Positions 31,806 to 40,565 of a stretch of DNA of 64,000 nucleotides are shown here, in pieces. The stretch spans positions 372,001 to 436,000 of the forward strand of contig NZ_CP023559.1 in NCBI RefSeq assembly GCF_003006155.1, read 5' to 3'. The first letter of the stretch is position 1; each line of letters opens with the position of its first letter. Source of the stretch: Salinicola tamaricis (GTDB lineage: Bacteria; Pseudomonadota; Gammaproteobacteria; Pseudomonadales; Halomonadaceae). The notes under the pieces are model-generated. The model was not told the DNA's origin and ran no database searches. It worked only from the letters and a program-made list of their open reading frames with translations. The position numbers and the translations under genes are program-made.

Positions 31806-33620
31806 ATGCCCAGCCGCGCCGCCAACTACCCCGCCCTGTCCGAAGACGCCTTCCTTGCCCGTGCCGGCGCCAGGCTCGAAGAGGTCTACGGGCCGCGTCG
31901 GGACGAGGTGCTGCGGCGGCTGACCACGCTGCTGGCGCACCATGAAGGTGCGCTAGACCGCCAGCCGCGTCCAACCTGGAGCGAGCGCGACCAGATCCTG
32001 ATCACCTATGGCGACAGCCTGATCGACGGCGAGCGCCCGCCGCTGGACGTGCTCGACGATTTTCTCGCCACCCGGCTCAACGGCGTCTTCAGCGGCCTGC
32101 ACATCCTGCCCTTCTTCCCCTGGAGCAGCGACGACGGCTTCGCGGTGATCCACTATCGCGAGGTCGATCCCAAGCTGGGCGACTGGCAGGACATCCGCCG
32201 TCTGGCCGCGCGCAGCGACCTGATGGTGGATCTGGTGATCAACCACGTCTCGCGCGATTCGCTGTGGTTCACCGACTATCTGGCAGGCACCCAACCCGGG
32301 CGCGACTACTTCATCGAGATGGACCCGCAGACCGATCTCTCCCAGGTCACGCGCCCGCGTAACTCGCCGCTGCTGGTGCCGGTCTCGACCCGACGTGGCA
32401 CGCGCCATTTGTGGGCGACCTTCTCCGAGGATCAGATCGACCTCAACTTCGCCAATCCAGACGTGCTGCTCGAGTTCATCGGCATCCTGCTGTTCTATGT
32501 CCAGCAGGGGGCGCGGATCATCCGCCTCGATGCGATCGCCTATCTATGGAAGGAGGTCGGCACCCGCTGTATCCATCTGCCGCAGACCCACGCCATCGTG
32601 CGTCTGCTGCGCGCGATCCTCGATTACGTGGCTCCGGGCACACTGCTGATCACCGAAACCAACGTGCCCCACGCCGAGAACATGAGCTATTTCGGCCTGG
32701 AGAGCACGCCGGCTGAGGCATCGGCCGCCGGGAGCGGCGACGCTTCCGCAAGCGACACGGCGACGCCCGACGAAGCCCATATGATCTACCAGTTCACGCT
32801 GCCGCCGCTGCTGCTGCACACGCTGACCAGCGGCGATGCCAGCGCGCTGGCGGACTGGGCGCGCGCGCTGCCGCCACTGCCCGCCGGCTGCACCTACTTC
32901 AACTTCACCGCCAGCCACGATGGGATCGGGGTGCGTGCGCTGGAGGGGCTGCTGCCGCCGCATGAGGTCTCGCTGCTGCTCGAACTGATGCACCGCTTCG
33001 GCGGCTACGTCAGCATGAAGACCAACGCCGATGGCAGCGACTCGCCCTATGAGATCAATATCACCTACTTCGACGCCATGAAGGGCACCCGCCGCGGTCC
33101 CGATGCGTGGCAAGTCGAACGCTTTCTATGCAGCCAGAACCTGATGCTCGCGCTGCAGGGCATCCCCGGGGTCTACCTGCACTCGCTGACCGCGACGCTC
33201 AATGATCACGAGGGCGTCGAGCGCAGCGGCCGGCTGCGCTCGATCAACCGTCACCGCTGGGTCAAGGAGGAACTCGACGAGCTGATCGACAGCCGCAGCA
33301 CGCCCACCCGCGAAGCCTTTACCTCGCTCAAGCGCCGGCTCAATATCCGCGCCAGCGAGCCCTGCTTCCATCCCGAAGCGCCGCAGCGCGTGCTCGACTC
33401 CGGGCCGGGGCTATTCGCCATCGAGCGCGGCCCGCTGGCCAGCGGGCGCCGGTTGCTGGCGATCTACAACATCAGCGACAAGCGCCAGCCGCTGGATATC
33501 GAAGCGCTGGCCAGCGGCGAGTGGTACGACGTGCTCAAGGATGGCAAGCGCTGGAATCCGCACCCCGAAGAGCGCGAGATCCTGCGGCCCTATCGCAGCC
33601 TGTGGCTGGTGCAGCCGTGA
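31806..33620 (+). CDS. GH13 subfamily 18 sugar phosphorylase, probably glucosylglycerate phosphorylase
   Basis: 604-residue retaining phosphorylase of the sucrose-phosphorylase family. Catalytic residues are in place: nucleophile Asp in [16 protein letters not shown], acid/base Glu in [18 protein letters not shown], and the transition-state Asp in [16 protein letters not shown]. The GH13_18 family includes phosphorylases for sucrose, sucrose 6'-phosphate, glucosylglycerol and glucosylglycerate. The [12 protein letters not shown] motif and overall length resemble the E. coli YcjM/Meiothermus glucosylglycerate group, and gpgS and gpgP lie 3.6 kb away, so I infer glucosylglycerate + Pi to glucose-1-phosphate + glycerate in the cytosol. 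An insert of ~25 Ala/Ser/Asp-rich residues follows the acid/base motif. Substrate not proven. Confidence 0.8.
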   Translation: MPSRAANYPALSEDAFLARAGARLEEVYGPRRDEVLRRLTTLLAHHEGALDRQPRPTWSERDQILITYGDSLIDGERPPLDVLDDFLATRLNGVFSGLHILPFFPWSSDDGFAVIHYREVDPKLGDWQDIRRLAARSDLMVDLVINHVSRDSLWFTDYLAGTQPGRDYFIEMDPQTDLSQVTRPRNSPLLVPVSTRRGTRHLWATFSEDQIDLNFANPDVLLEFIGILLFYVQQGARIIRLDAIAYLWKEVGTRCIHLPQTHAIVRLLRAILDYVAPGTLLITETNVPHAENMSYFGLESTPAEASAAGSGDASASDTATPDEAHMIYQFTLPPLLLHTLTSGDASALADWARALPPLPAGCTYFNFTASHDGIGVRALEGLLPPHEVSLLLELMHRFGGYVSMKTNADGSDSPYEINITYFDAMKGTRRGPDAWQVERFLCSQNLMLALQGIPGVYLHSLTATLNDHEGVERSGRLRSINRHRWVKEELDELIDSRSTPTREAFTSLKRRLNIRASEPCFHPEAPQRVLDSGPGLFAIERGPLASGRRLLAIYNISDKRQPLDIEALASGEWYDVLKDGKRWNPHPEEREILRPYRSLWLVQP

Positions 33621-33654
33621 CTTGCCGCGGCCGTCACGGCTGGCTAGAGTAGCC

Positions 33655-33735
33655 CCCGGGAGATGGCATTCCTCCCGCGGCATGGGCCCAGCCGCCCCGG
33701 CCGCAAACCGCAGCCCGCTGATGATGCCTGCCAAC
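33655..33735 (+). ncRNA. Fluoride riboswitch (crcB motif) upstream of crcB
   Basis: Matches the crcB RNA consensus at all conserved blocks: GGAGATGG (33659-33666) with its pairing partner CCTCC, the AACCGC segment (33706-33711) that forms the pseudoknot, and CTGATGATGCCTGCC (33718-33732). It lies in the 210-bp leader of crcB, ~95 nt before the ATG. The downstream stem GCAGGCG / CGCCTGC near 33760-33800 could be the expression platform. Fluoride binding would turn on crcB. Confidence 0.9.
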
Positions 33736-33829
33736 GCACCCGAGGTGTGTCCTGCGCAGGCGTCATGCTCCGGCACTTCCCGCCTGCAGGAGACCCCTCG
33801 TCTGCCGAGATCGACGAGGAGCGCAACAC

Positions 33830-34207
33830 ATGTGGATTTCGATCGCCGCCATCAGCCTCGGCGCCGCCATTGGCGCCAATCTGCGCTGGTGGCTGGGCGC
33901 GCAGTACAACGGCTATTTTCTGCACATCCCGCCGGGCACGCTGATCGCCAACCTGCTGGGGGCGTGGCTGATCGGCATGGCCTTGAGCTTTTTCCAGGAC
34001 TCGTCGCTCAGCGTCGAGTGGAAACTGTTCGCAGTGACCGGGCTGCTCGGCGCGCTGACCACCTTCTCCACGTTCTCTGCCGAAATGGTCACCGCGATCC
34101 AGAGCGGGCGCTGGCTATGGGCCATCACCGGCACCCTGGTGCACGTGCTCGGCTCGTTCGCCATGACCCTACTGGGCATCGTCTGCTACGGCTGGCTGCG
34201 CCATTGA
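33830..34207 (+). CDS. crcB: CrcB/Fluc, fluoride ion exporter
   Basis: Small dual-topology fluoride channel in the inner membrane. 125 residues, four hydrophobic helices, with family motifs GAAIGANLRWWLG, GTLIANLLGAWLIG (the conserved Asn) and TGLLGALTTFSTFSAEMV (the GxxTTFSTF pore motif). Preceded by the fluoride riboswitch, which confirms the assignment. Convergent with the beta-propeller gene. Confidence 0.97.
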   Translation: MWISIAAISLGAAIGANLRWWLGAQYNGYFLHIPPGTLIANLLGAWLIGMALSFFQDSSLSVEWKLFAVTGLLGALTTFSTFSAEMVTAIQSGRWLWAITGTLVHVLGSFAMTLLGIVCYGWLRH

Positions 34208-34226
34208 GTTCGGCTCATCCCTGACC

Positions 34227-35423
34227 TCACGCCAGCAGCGCCAGCGGCACCACCTGAACGTTGCCGCCGGGCGCCGTGACCACCAGGTGCTCGCCGATGC
34301 GCTCGAGGCTGGCCGCCGCCAGTGCCGGACCACCCAGCGCCAGGCGTTGACGTTCGCAGCCCTCCAGCGCATCGATCACCACCAGCTCGCCGCGGGCACT
34401 GATGACGTAGAAACGTTCGTTGTCCGCCAGCGGCGCCGCCAGCGCGGGCGGGTGAGTCGCGTCAAGCGCCCCCAGCGCCACCTCCCAGACGTGCTCGCCG
34501 CTGGCCGCATCGAAGCCGAACAGGCACAGCGCGGTCGATGCCGCACCAACCTCCCCTACCGCCAGGCTCACCGCCACACGCTCCGTTTCCACCGCCGGAC
34601 GCGCCGCTGGGCTTGTGGCCACGCCCTCAGGCAGCTCGGCCATCCACAGCACAGCGCGCGTCAGCGGATCGATGCGCAAGAGCCGGGGCGGCTCGGTATC
34701 GCTCAGAAACAGCCGGCCCTGATCGTCGAGCAGCGCCGTGGCCAGGTCCACCGGCGCTCCCATGCCGATGCACCCTGTCTGGTGACCATCGTGCAACGAC
34801 AGGGCGTGAATGGCACGATCACCGCCGCCGACATAGACCTCGCCAGCGTGCAGCAGCGGAAACGGCAGACCACCGCCGGCATAGCGCTGATGCCACAACA
34901 ACTTGCCGCTATGCAGATCGAAGGCGAGCAGACCGCTGGCCAGGGAGGGCTCCGCGCGGCGGGCAGACGACGACGTTGTAGAGGGATGTCGCTCGGCATA
35001 GGCGACCACGCCGACGGCCGGCGTGGTGGTGATACATGCGTGCGCCCAGTCCGGCACCTCGAGCTGCCACAGCAGCGCCCCGGAGACAGACTCGCGCCGC
35101 TGCAGAGAGCCCGGCGCCGAGGCATCGAAGCGCGGCGAGGTCGACACCCGTGCGTTATGCCAGGGAACCTCGTCACGGGACGCATAGACACTGATACGGT
35201 CATCGGGGGCTGTCAGCACGAACGACGCCCTGTGGTCTATCTCGAGTAAGTGGTCGAACTCGAGTAAGTGGTCGACTTCGAGCGCACTCGCTGCCGTGGG
35301 GGCGATCGTCCGCACCTCCGGCGGCGATAGCGCGCGCGGGCCGGTCGGCGTGGATGACGCGACATCTGGCGTTACCTCACCTGCAAGCTTCTGCGCGGGC
35401 GGGTCGAAAGCTGCATCAGGCAC
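34227..35423 (-). CDS. PQQ-like beta-propeller repeat protein
   Basis: 398 residues with at least five propeller-blade motifs of the form xxLLAFDLHSGKLLWH, LRIDPLTRAVLWMAEL and LFGFDAASGEHVWEV, as in outer-membrane assembly BamB and PQQ-type propellers. It has no signal peptide or lipobox, so it is not a normal BamB; it may be cytosolic or a scaffold. Residues ~48-64 carry a near-tandem DHLLEFDHLLEIDH encoded by an 18-bp repeat. It is convergent with crcB and divergent from the diguanylate cyclase gene. The function is unknown. Confidence 0.7.
   Translation of the reverse strand: MPDAAFDPPAQKLAGEVTPDVASSTPTGPRALSPPEVRTIAPTAASALEVDHLLEFDHLLEIDHRASFVLTAPDDRISVYASRDEVPWHNARVSTSPRFDASAPGSLQRRESVSGALLWQLEVPDWAHACITTTPAVGVVAYAERHPSTTSSSARRAEPSLASGLLAFDLHSGKLLWHQRYAGGGLPFPLLHAGEVYVGGGDRAIHALSLHDGHQTGCIGMGAPVDLATALLDDQGRLFLSDTEPPRLLRIDPLTRAVLWMAELPEGVATSPAARPAVETERVAVSLAVGEVGAASTALCLFGFDAASGEHVWEVALGALDATHPPALAAPLADNERFYVISARGELVVIDALEGCERQRLALGGPALAAASLERIGEHLVVTAPGGNVQVVPLALLA
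35241..35282. repeat. 18-bp tandem repeat inside the beta-propeller gene
   Basis: Two adjoining units CTCGAGTAAGTGGTCGAA and CTCGAGTAAGTGGTCGAC and a partial third. It is in frame and adds a repeated six-residue block to the protein, so it is probably length-variable between strains. Confidence 0.8.
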
Positions 35424-35616
35424 GGCGAATCTCCTCTCGGGGATAGGACGTGGCCCTGCGTAGGGTCGTTGTTGGCGTTATTCTCACCGGTCTCGACGAT
35501 TCGTGCCGGTGTTCGACTCCACCCTACTCGCAACCGAGCGACGTCGCCAGCGCGCAGGAGAGGTCGTGACACAACCACCCTGCGCGCTGACTATCGCCCC
35601 CATTCAATTACCTTAT

Positions 35617-35645
35617 TTAACTTTACTTAACATAGCGGATATAGT
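35617..35645 (+). promoter_or_regulatory. Sigma-70-like promoter of the diguanylate cyclase gene
   Basis: TTAACT (35617-35622), 17-bp spacer and TATAGT (35640-35645), 50 bp before the start codon in an otherwise AT-richer patch. Confidence 0.45.
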
Positions 35646-35694
35646 GTAACTCCCCGCTGCTTCGAATCGGCAGAGGCCCAAGGTCAGGTGACGC

Positions 35695-37167
35695 ATGCGG
35701 TTACTCTCGAACGCAACGCCAGGACGCCGGCGGCTAGCCTCCAGCTTCGCCCGCCAGGGGCTTCGCCATCTCCTGCTGGTGCTTTCCTGGCTTGCCCTGT
35801 GGCGCCTCTCCGCACTGATGGAGTATGCCCCGCATGCCAGCCTCTGGTTTCCCCCGGCTGGCCTGAGCTTCGCCGCCCTGCTCGTGCTCGGCTGGCGCGC
35901 ACTACCTGGCCTGATCGTCAGTTGTGTGCTGGCCACCTTCTGGGTCGACCAACTCTACGCCATGCACCAGAGCATGCGAGAAATCCTGACGGCCGGCTTG
36001 GCCTTCGGTCTCGCCCACTGCGGCGTCTATGGCGTCGGCGCCTGGGTGCTCAGAAGCGCACTGGGTCGCCAGGCCGAGATCACTACCCCGACCCTGGTGC
36101 CACTATTTCTGGTGACCGCCTGTCTCTCGGCGCTGGCCGCCACCCTCATCGGCATCGTGTCCCTGGAGATGGCGGGCATGCTGGCCTGGACCGAGCTGGG
36201 CGCGATCTGGCTGCCCTGGTGGATCGGCGACATGGCCGGCGTCATCGTGCTAGCGCCACTGTTTTTGGCCATGCTGAGTTGGCGCTACGCCGCGCTCTCG
36301 GCCTGGCTCGGCGGGCTCGACTTCCAGTTGCCCCGACGTCCGAGCGTGGCTTTCATCGGCAAGCTGCTGCTGTGCATCGGACTGCTCAGCATCGTGACCC
36401 TCGCCGATGCCTACACACGCAGCCCGGATGTCGCTTTCGCCGTGTTCTTTCTGATTATCCCATTGATGTGGATCGTGTATACCGAGAGTGCCTTTCGCAG
36501 TGCCCTGAGCCTGGCGCTGTTTGCCTTGACGACCGCGCTGTGGGTGGCGGGACTGAGTCTGGTCGAGCAGTCGATGACCTATCAGTTCGCGCTCTGCGTG
36601 ATCGCCACCAGCGGCTATTTCGGTTTTGCCGTTCCGGCACTGGCGGCGCGCAACCGCCAGCTCAGTGAGCTGGCGGCGCGCGATCCACTCACCGGGGTCT
36701 TTACCCGGCGCGCCTTCTTCGACAAGGCAACCCAGATGCTTGCCGAAGCACGAGGTTGCGGCCGGCCACTCACACTGCTGATGCTGGATATGGATCACTT
36801 CAAGCGAATCAACGACGATCATGGCCACGACGTCGGCGATCAGACCCTGATTCTGCTATGCCATGCCGTGCTGGGCCGAATGGCACCGCATCATCTGTTC
36901 GGGCGCTTCGGCGGCGACGAGTTTCTGCTGCTGGTGGACAGCGATCTCGACGCCGCGTGCGAGACGAGTGCCAGATTGAAGCATCACATAGCCGGCCTGC
37001 GGGTGCCGGGTACCCAGCAGCCGCTCTCGGCCACCATCGGTATCGCCGAGCTGGGCGCGGAAGACACCCTCACCCAGGCTTTTCGCCGTGCCGATCTGGC
37101 GCTGCTGCAGGCCAAGCGCGGTCGACGCAGCCAAGCCGACATCCCGCCAGCCGCCGCCAACGGCTGA
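35695..37167 (+). CDS. MASE1-GGDEF diguanylate cyclase
   Basis: Membrane-bound enzyme making cyclic di-GMP. Residues ~20-325 form the MASE1 sensor domain with about eight to nine transmembrane segments (HASLWFPPAGLSFAALLVLGWRALPG, WLPWWIGDMAGVIVLAPLFL). Residues ~330-480 are a GGDEF domain: DPLTGVFTRRAFFDKA, LMLDMDHFKRINDDHGHDVGDQ and the active-site GRFGGDEFLLL are intact. The product-inhibition I-site (RxxD five residues before GGDEF) is not conserved; RMAP occupies its place. Isolated gene, input signal unknown. Confidence 0.93.
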   Translation: MRLLSNATPGRRRLASSFARQGLRHLLLVLSWLALWRLSALMEYAPHASLWFPPAGLSFAALLVLGWRALPGLIVSCVLATFWVDQLYAMHQSMREILTAGLAFGLAHCGVYGVGAWVLRSALGRQAEITTPTLVPLFLVTACLSALAATLIGIVSLEMAGMLAWTELGAIWLPWWIGDMAGVIVLAPLFLAMLSWRYAALSAWLGGLDFQLPRRPSVAFIGKLLLCIGLLSIVTLADAYTRSPDVAFAVFFLIIPLMWIVYTESAFRSALSLALFALTTALWVAGLSLVEQSMTYQFALCVIATSGYFGFAVPALAARNRQLSELAARDPLTGVFTRRAFFDKATQMLAEARGCGRPLTLLMLDMDHFKRINDDHGHDVGDQTLILLCHAVLGRMAPHHLFGRFGGDEFLLLVDSDLDAACETSARLKHHIAGLRVPGTQQPLSATIGIAELGAEDTLTQAFRRADLALLQAKRGRRSQADIPPAAANG

Positions 37168-37245
37168 GCCAGCTTGGACCCCATCACACAGCGGATGGCG
37201 CATCCCGCCAGCGCGATATCTCGCCGGCTTCAGTCGTCGTGGTAT

Positions 37246-38465
37246 TCACACGTCGCCGGCATTGTCACGCTCGACGGCTTCGAAAAGCCGATCCTGGAGG
37301 TCGGGAATGGCTGCCTGGACCCGGTTCCAGCTGGGAATGAACGGCTTGTCGCGGGGGGATTCGAAAAACGCCGCGCCGGCCTGCATGATGTTGTCGGCGA
37401 ACAGCTCCACCGCGGCCTCCTCGCTGTGGCGGTCGAGCTTGAGCCCGTTCATCGCCGCGTCATGATCATAGGCCTCGATCAAATCCAGCGCGGTGCGGTA
37501 ATAGGTGGCCTTGACGGTACGAAAGCTCTCGACGCTCATCTCCACGCCCAGGGTCGCCAGTTTGCGGTACATCGCCTTGGCGATATCCATGCTCATACGG
37601 TTGAGCCCGCCGCTCGGGTCAGCCTCGGAGATCGGCTGATGCTTGTGGTCGTAGGCGTCGGCGATATCCACCTGACACAGCCGCTTGGTCGAAAAGTTGC
37701 GATGCACCTCCGACAGCACCCCGATCTCGAGCCCCCAGTCGCTGGGGATGCGGATCCCGTCGAGCACGTCGGCACGCATCGAGAACTCACCGGAGAGCGG
37801 GTAGCGGTAGCTGTCGAGGTAGTCGAGATAGGGCAGCGGGCCGTAGATCATCTTGAAGGCACGGATCAACGGCGTGACCATCAGCCGTGCGACCCGGCCG
37901 TTCAGTTTGCCGGCGGCAATCCGCGAGTAGTAGCCCTTGCAGAATTCATAGTGGAAGCGCGGATTGGCCACCGGATAGATCAGCCTTGCCAGCAGGCCAC
38001 GGTCGTAGGTGACGATATCGCAGTCGTGCAGCGCCACCGCCTCCGCCTTGCCGGAGGCGCGCACATAGCCCGAGCAGTACCAGACGTTGCAGCCCTTGCC
38101 CGGCTCCAGCGGTGCCAACCCCTCCGCCGCCAGCTCCTGGTGCAGCGCCTGCAGTCGCGGGCCGTCGTTCCATAGAATGCGATGGTGCTGTGGCAGGCGG
38201 GCAAAGAACTCCCTTGCCTTGAGAAACTGCTCGCGGTCGGCGCGGTCGAGCCCGATCACGATCTCGCTGAGATAGGGAACCTGGCGCAGCTCGTCGACGA
38301 TATGCGACAGCGCCGGCCCCTCCAGCTCCGAGTAGAGCGACGGCAGGATCAACCCCATCGGGCGCTGGCGCGAGAAGCCCTTGAGGTCGTTCTCCAGCGC
38401 CTCTACCGAGCGTCGGGTGAGGTTGTGGAAATTGGTGATGATACCGTTTGGTAGAAATCGCTCAT
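37246..38465 (-). CDS. gpgS: GpgS, glucosyl-3-phosphoglycerate synthase (GT81), one frameshift near the start
   Basis: First step of glucosylglycerate synthesis: transfers glucose from a nucleotide sugar to 3-phosphoglycerate. The 406-residue GT-A fold protein has the metal-binding LHDCDIVTYDR, PMGLILPSLYSELEGPALSHIV, VIGLDRADREQF and WYCSGYVRASGKAEAV. The N-terminus MSDFYQNGIITNFHNLTRRS is obtained by restoring one A in the run near 38443; without it the open frame starts at 38358 inside the conserved domain. The ATG at 38465 follows gpgP by 141 bp on the same strand, so the two should be co-transcribed from the sigma-54 promoter before gpgP. Confidence 0.92.
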
Positions 38466-38606
38466 GCCACGTCCTCGTTATTATGGAAGCGCTGAAATAG
38501 ACCCGTCGAATCGGTCGCCGGAGACGCTTGAAAAGCCAATCTCAAGCTACGCCGAACCCGTTCTGGCCTGCGCACAAGAGCGACCGAGCGCACTCGGCGG
38601 CCCACG

Positions 38607-39453
38607 CTACGCTGGCACTTGCCACCAGTGGGCCACCCCTTCGGCCCAGCCCTGTGGGCCCGGCGCCTGGGTGCGATAGAGCCGCGCATGAGTCAGCGAC
38701 ATCGGCTGGCCGTGATCCGCACTGATGATCACCGCCATGTCGGTGGCAGCGAGCAGGGGGAGATCGTTGGGGCCATCGCCGAGCCCCAGAGTCGGCGGGC
38801 GATAACCGCGCAGCGCTTCGAAGCGTGCCAGCAGCCAGCGCACCGCGTGGCCCTTGTCGACCGCCCCCATCACATGCCAGAAACGACCGCCGCGGGTCAG
38901 CTGCAGGCCGTCGCTGTCGAGCGTTTCACGCAGTCGTTGCAGTTGGGTGTCATCGCCTTCCCAGATCAGCGGTTCACTACCCTCGCGCACCATCGCCTGG
39001 CGTGCCCCTCGGCACTGAGTGCGGTCAGCTCGCGCACCTCCTCGAGCGTCATCTCGCCCATGCGCCGAAAGCGCAGCCCCAGACGCTCGCGCACCACGTC
39101 CAGGCGCCGGCGGATGAAATCGACATCCAGACTCGGCGTCTTCACTACCAGCCCTTCCGGCGAAGCCGGATCGCGATCCAGGCGCGCGTGCTGCCAGGCC
39201 GGCGGCAGGCCGATGACGGCGCCGTTCTCGGCGATGAACGGGTGTGTTCGAGGGCCAGCTCCCGGCGCAGCGCCAATAGCTCCGCGCGGGTCTTGCTGGT
39301 GGTGGGAATCACCGGCACCCCGGCCGCCGCCAGGCGTTCGAGCCAGGGCGCGGCGGGCTGCCAGTCGTAACTGTGATGATCGAGCAGCGATCCATCGAGA
39401 TCGGTGAAAACCAGCAGGGGGGGCCGCTGCGGCCCGCCAGTCGCGTCACTCAT
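38607..39453 (-). CDS. gpgP: Glucosyl/mannosyl-3-phosphoglycerate phosphatase (HAD-IIB), two frameshifts
   Basis: Removes phosphate from glucosyl-3-phosphoglycerate to release glucosylglycerate. HAD motif I is [12 protein letters not shown]; motif II the Thr in [12 protein letters not shown]; motif [18 protein letters not shown]. The region [21 protein letters not shown] is characteristic of the mannosyl-3-phosphoglycerate phosphatase family, members of which also act on the glucosyl form. Single-base deletions near 39244 (before [16 protein letters not shown]) and near 39006 (in GGGG, before ARQAMVREG) break the frame. About 282 residues corrected. First gene of the gpgP-gpgS unit. Confidence 0.9.
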
Positions 39454-39512
39454 CGCATCCCCCTATCCGCGTTCACGATCGGTCAGCCTCGGTGACCCTA
39501 CCGCTTGAAGGT

Positions 39513-39528
39513 AGCACGGATCGTGCCA
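39513..39528 (-). promoter_or_regulatory. Sigma-54 (-24/-12) promoter of gpgP-gpgS
   Basis: Minus-strand TGGCACGATCCGTGCT against the consensus TGGCACGNNNNTTGCW: one mismatch, with the GG and GC doublets at the required 10-bp spacing. It lies 60 bp upstream of the gpgP start, giving a leader of about 50 nt. Confidence 0.7.
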
Positions 39529-39603
39529 ACGCCAGCGGCACGGCACCATCTGGGCTGCGGCGACGCAGAAAGGGGCTCTTTCGCGCCCCGCATCTCCGGG
39601 CGA

Positions 39604-39633
39604 TGCACCAGGATGACGCACCGAGATGGTGCA
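39604..39633. promoter_or_regulatory. NtrC-type enhancer sites upstream of gpgP-gpgS
   Basis: GCACC-GAGAT-GGTGC (39618-39632) is a perfect match to the NtrC palindrome GCACC-N5-GGTGC. A weaker overlapping copy, TGCACC-AGGAT-GACGCA, starts at 39604. The distance to the sigma-54 promoter is about 100 bp, normal for an NtrC enhancer. Confidence 0.65.
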
Positions 39634-39641
39634 CTTCGGGC

Positions 39642-40565
39642 TCAGCGCAGCGCGTGGTGCGCCGCGATGGCGAGCACGCCGGCGATGGTGGCGGCGTCGC
39701 TGTCGATCGCCACCACCGTCAGCCCTACCTGCTCCAGCGCCTGGGTATAGCTCTGGCGTAGATTCTCGGCGCCGACCAGCAGGACCCGCTCGAGTGCCGG
39801 CCGCGCCGCGCGCATGGCATGCACCTCCTCGCCGATCAGCACCCCGGAGAGAAAGCTGCCCACCTGCTCCGCGGCCAGGCCGGCATAGAGGTGTCGGCTG
39901 CGGCCTTCGAACAGCGCGTGCAGCACGCCACCGGCGTGGCCGGCGCGGGAGAGCCCCAGCTGGAAGGCAGCGGCGTCGAACGCCGCCTCGTCACGGGCGG
40001 GCTCCCCCGGCAGGGTATGGAAACGCACCGCATGGTAGAGCTCGCCGGTCATCAGCGTGGTGAAGTCGGTCAGACGCCCCTGTTCGAGGCGCGCCCACTT
40101 GCTGTGGGTGCCCGGCAGACAGCAGTCGGCGCTGTCGACACCGGCCAGCGCCAGGGCACCGAACGCCTGCACCTCCTCGCCCCGCATGACGTCGACATGC
40201 GTCGAGGTGACCTGCTTCACCCCTGGCACGATCCAGGTGTGGTCGAGACCAGGCGCTGCGATCACCCGATCGGCGAGCTCGGCGGCGGCCACCGGCAGCT
40301 CCAGCTGCGGCGCTTCGAACCAGCCACGCTGCGAGCCGACCATGCCGGCGAGATAGATCGGCACCGGCTCGCTTCCCTCGCCCGCCCCGTCCGCGCGCCA
40401 GTCGCTCACCTGCGCGGCGCAGTAGTGCGGGAACTCCTCCCGCGCCAGTGCGCGCAGGCCGGAACTCGAACGCCGCGTGTCGAGCGTGCGACCGCTGGCG
40501 GCGTCGACCAGAAAGGCGCGGAAGTTGCTGGTTCCCCAGTCGACGACGATCAGCCGCTGGCTCAT
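39642..40565 (-). CDS. dgoK: DgoK, 2-dehydro-3-deoxygalactonokinase
   Basis: Phosphorylates 2-dehydro-3-deoxygalactonate (KDGal) at C6 in the De Ley-Doudoroff pathway. 307-residue ASKHA-fold sugar kinase with MSQRLIVVDWGTSNFRAFLVD (phosphate-1 loop), VIAAPGLDHTWIVPGVKQ, CCLPGTHSKWARLEQGRL and FLSGVLIGEEVHAM, all family signatures. The ATG at 40565 overlaps the dgoA stop by 4 bp, so translation is coupled. The open frame runs further upstream as the antisense of nothing real and is ignored. Confidence 0.95.
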   Translation of the reverse strand: MSQRLIVVDWGTSNFRAFLVDAASGRTLDTRRSSSGLRALAREEFPHYCAAQVSDWRADGAGEGSEPVPIYLAGMVGSQRGWFEAPQLELPVAAAELADRVIAAPGLDHTWIVPGVKQVTSTHVDVMRGEEVQAFGALALAGVDSADCCLPGTHSKWARLEQGRLTDFTTLMTGELYHAVRFHTLPGEPARDEAAFDAAAFQLGLSRAGHAGGVLHALFEGRSRHLYAGLAAEQVGSFLSGVLIGEEVHAMRAARPALERVLLVGAENLRQSYTQALEQVGLTVVAIDSDAATIAGVLAIAAHHALR

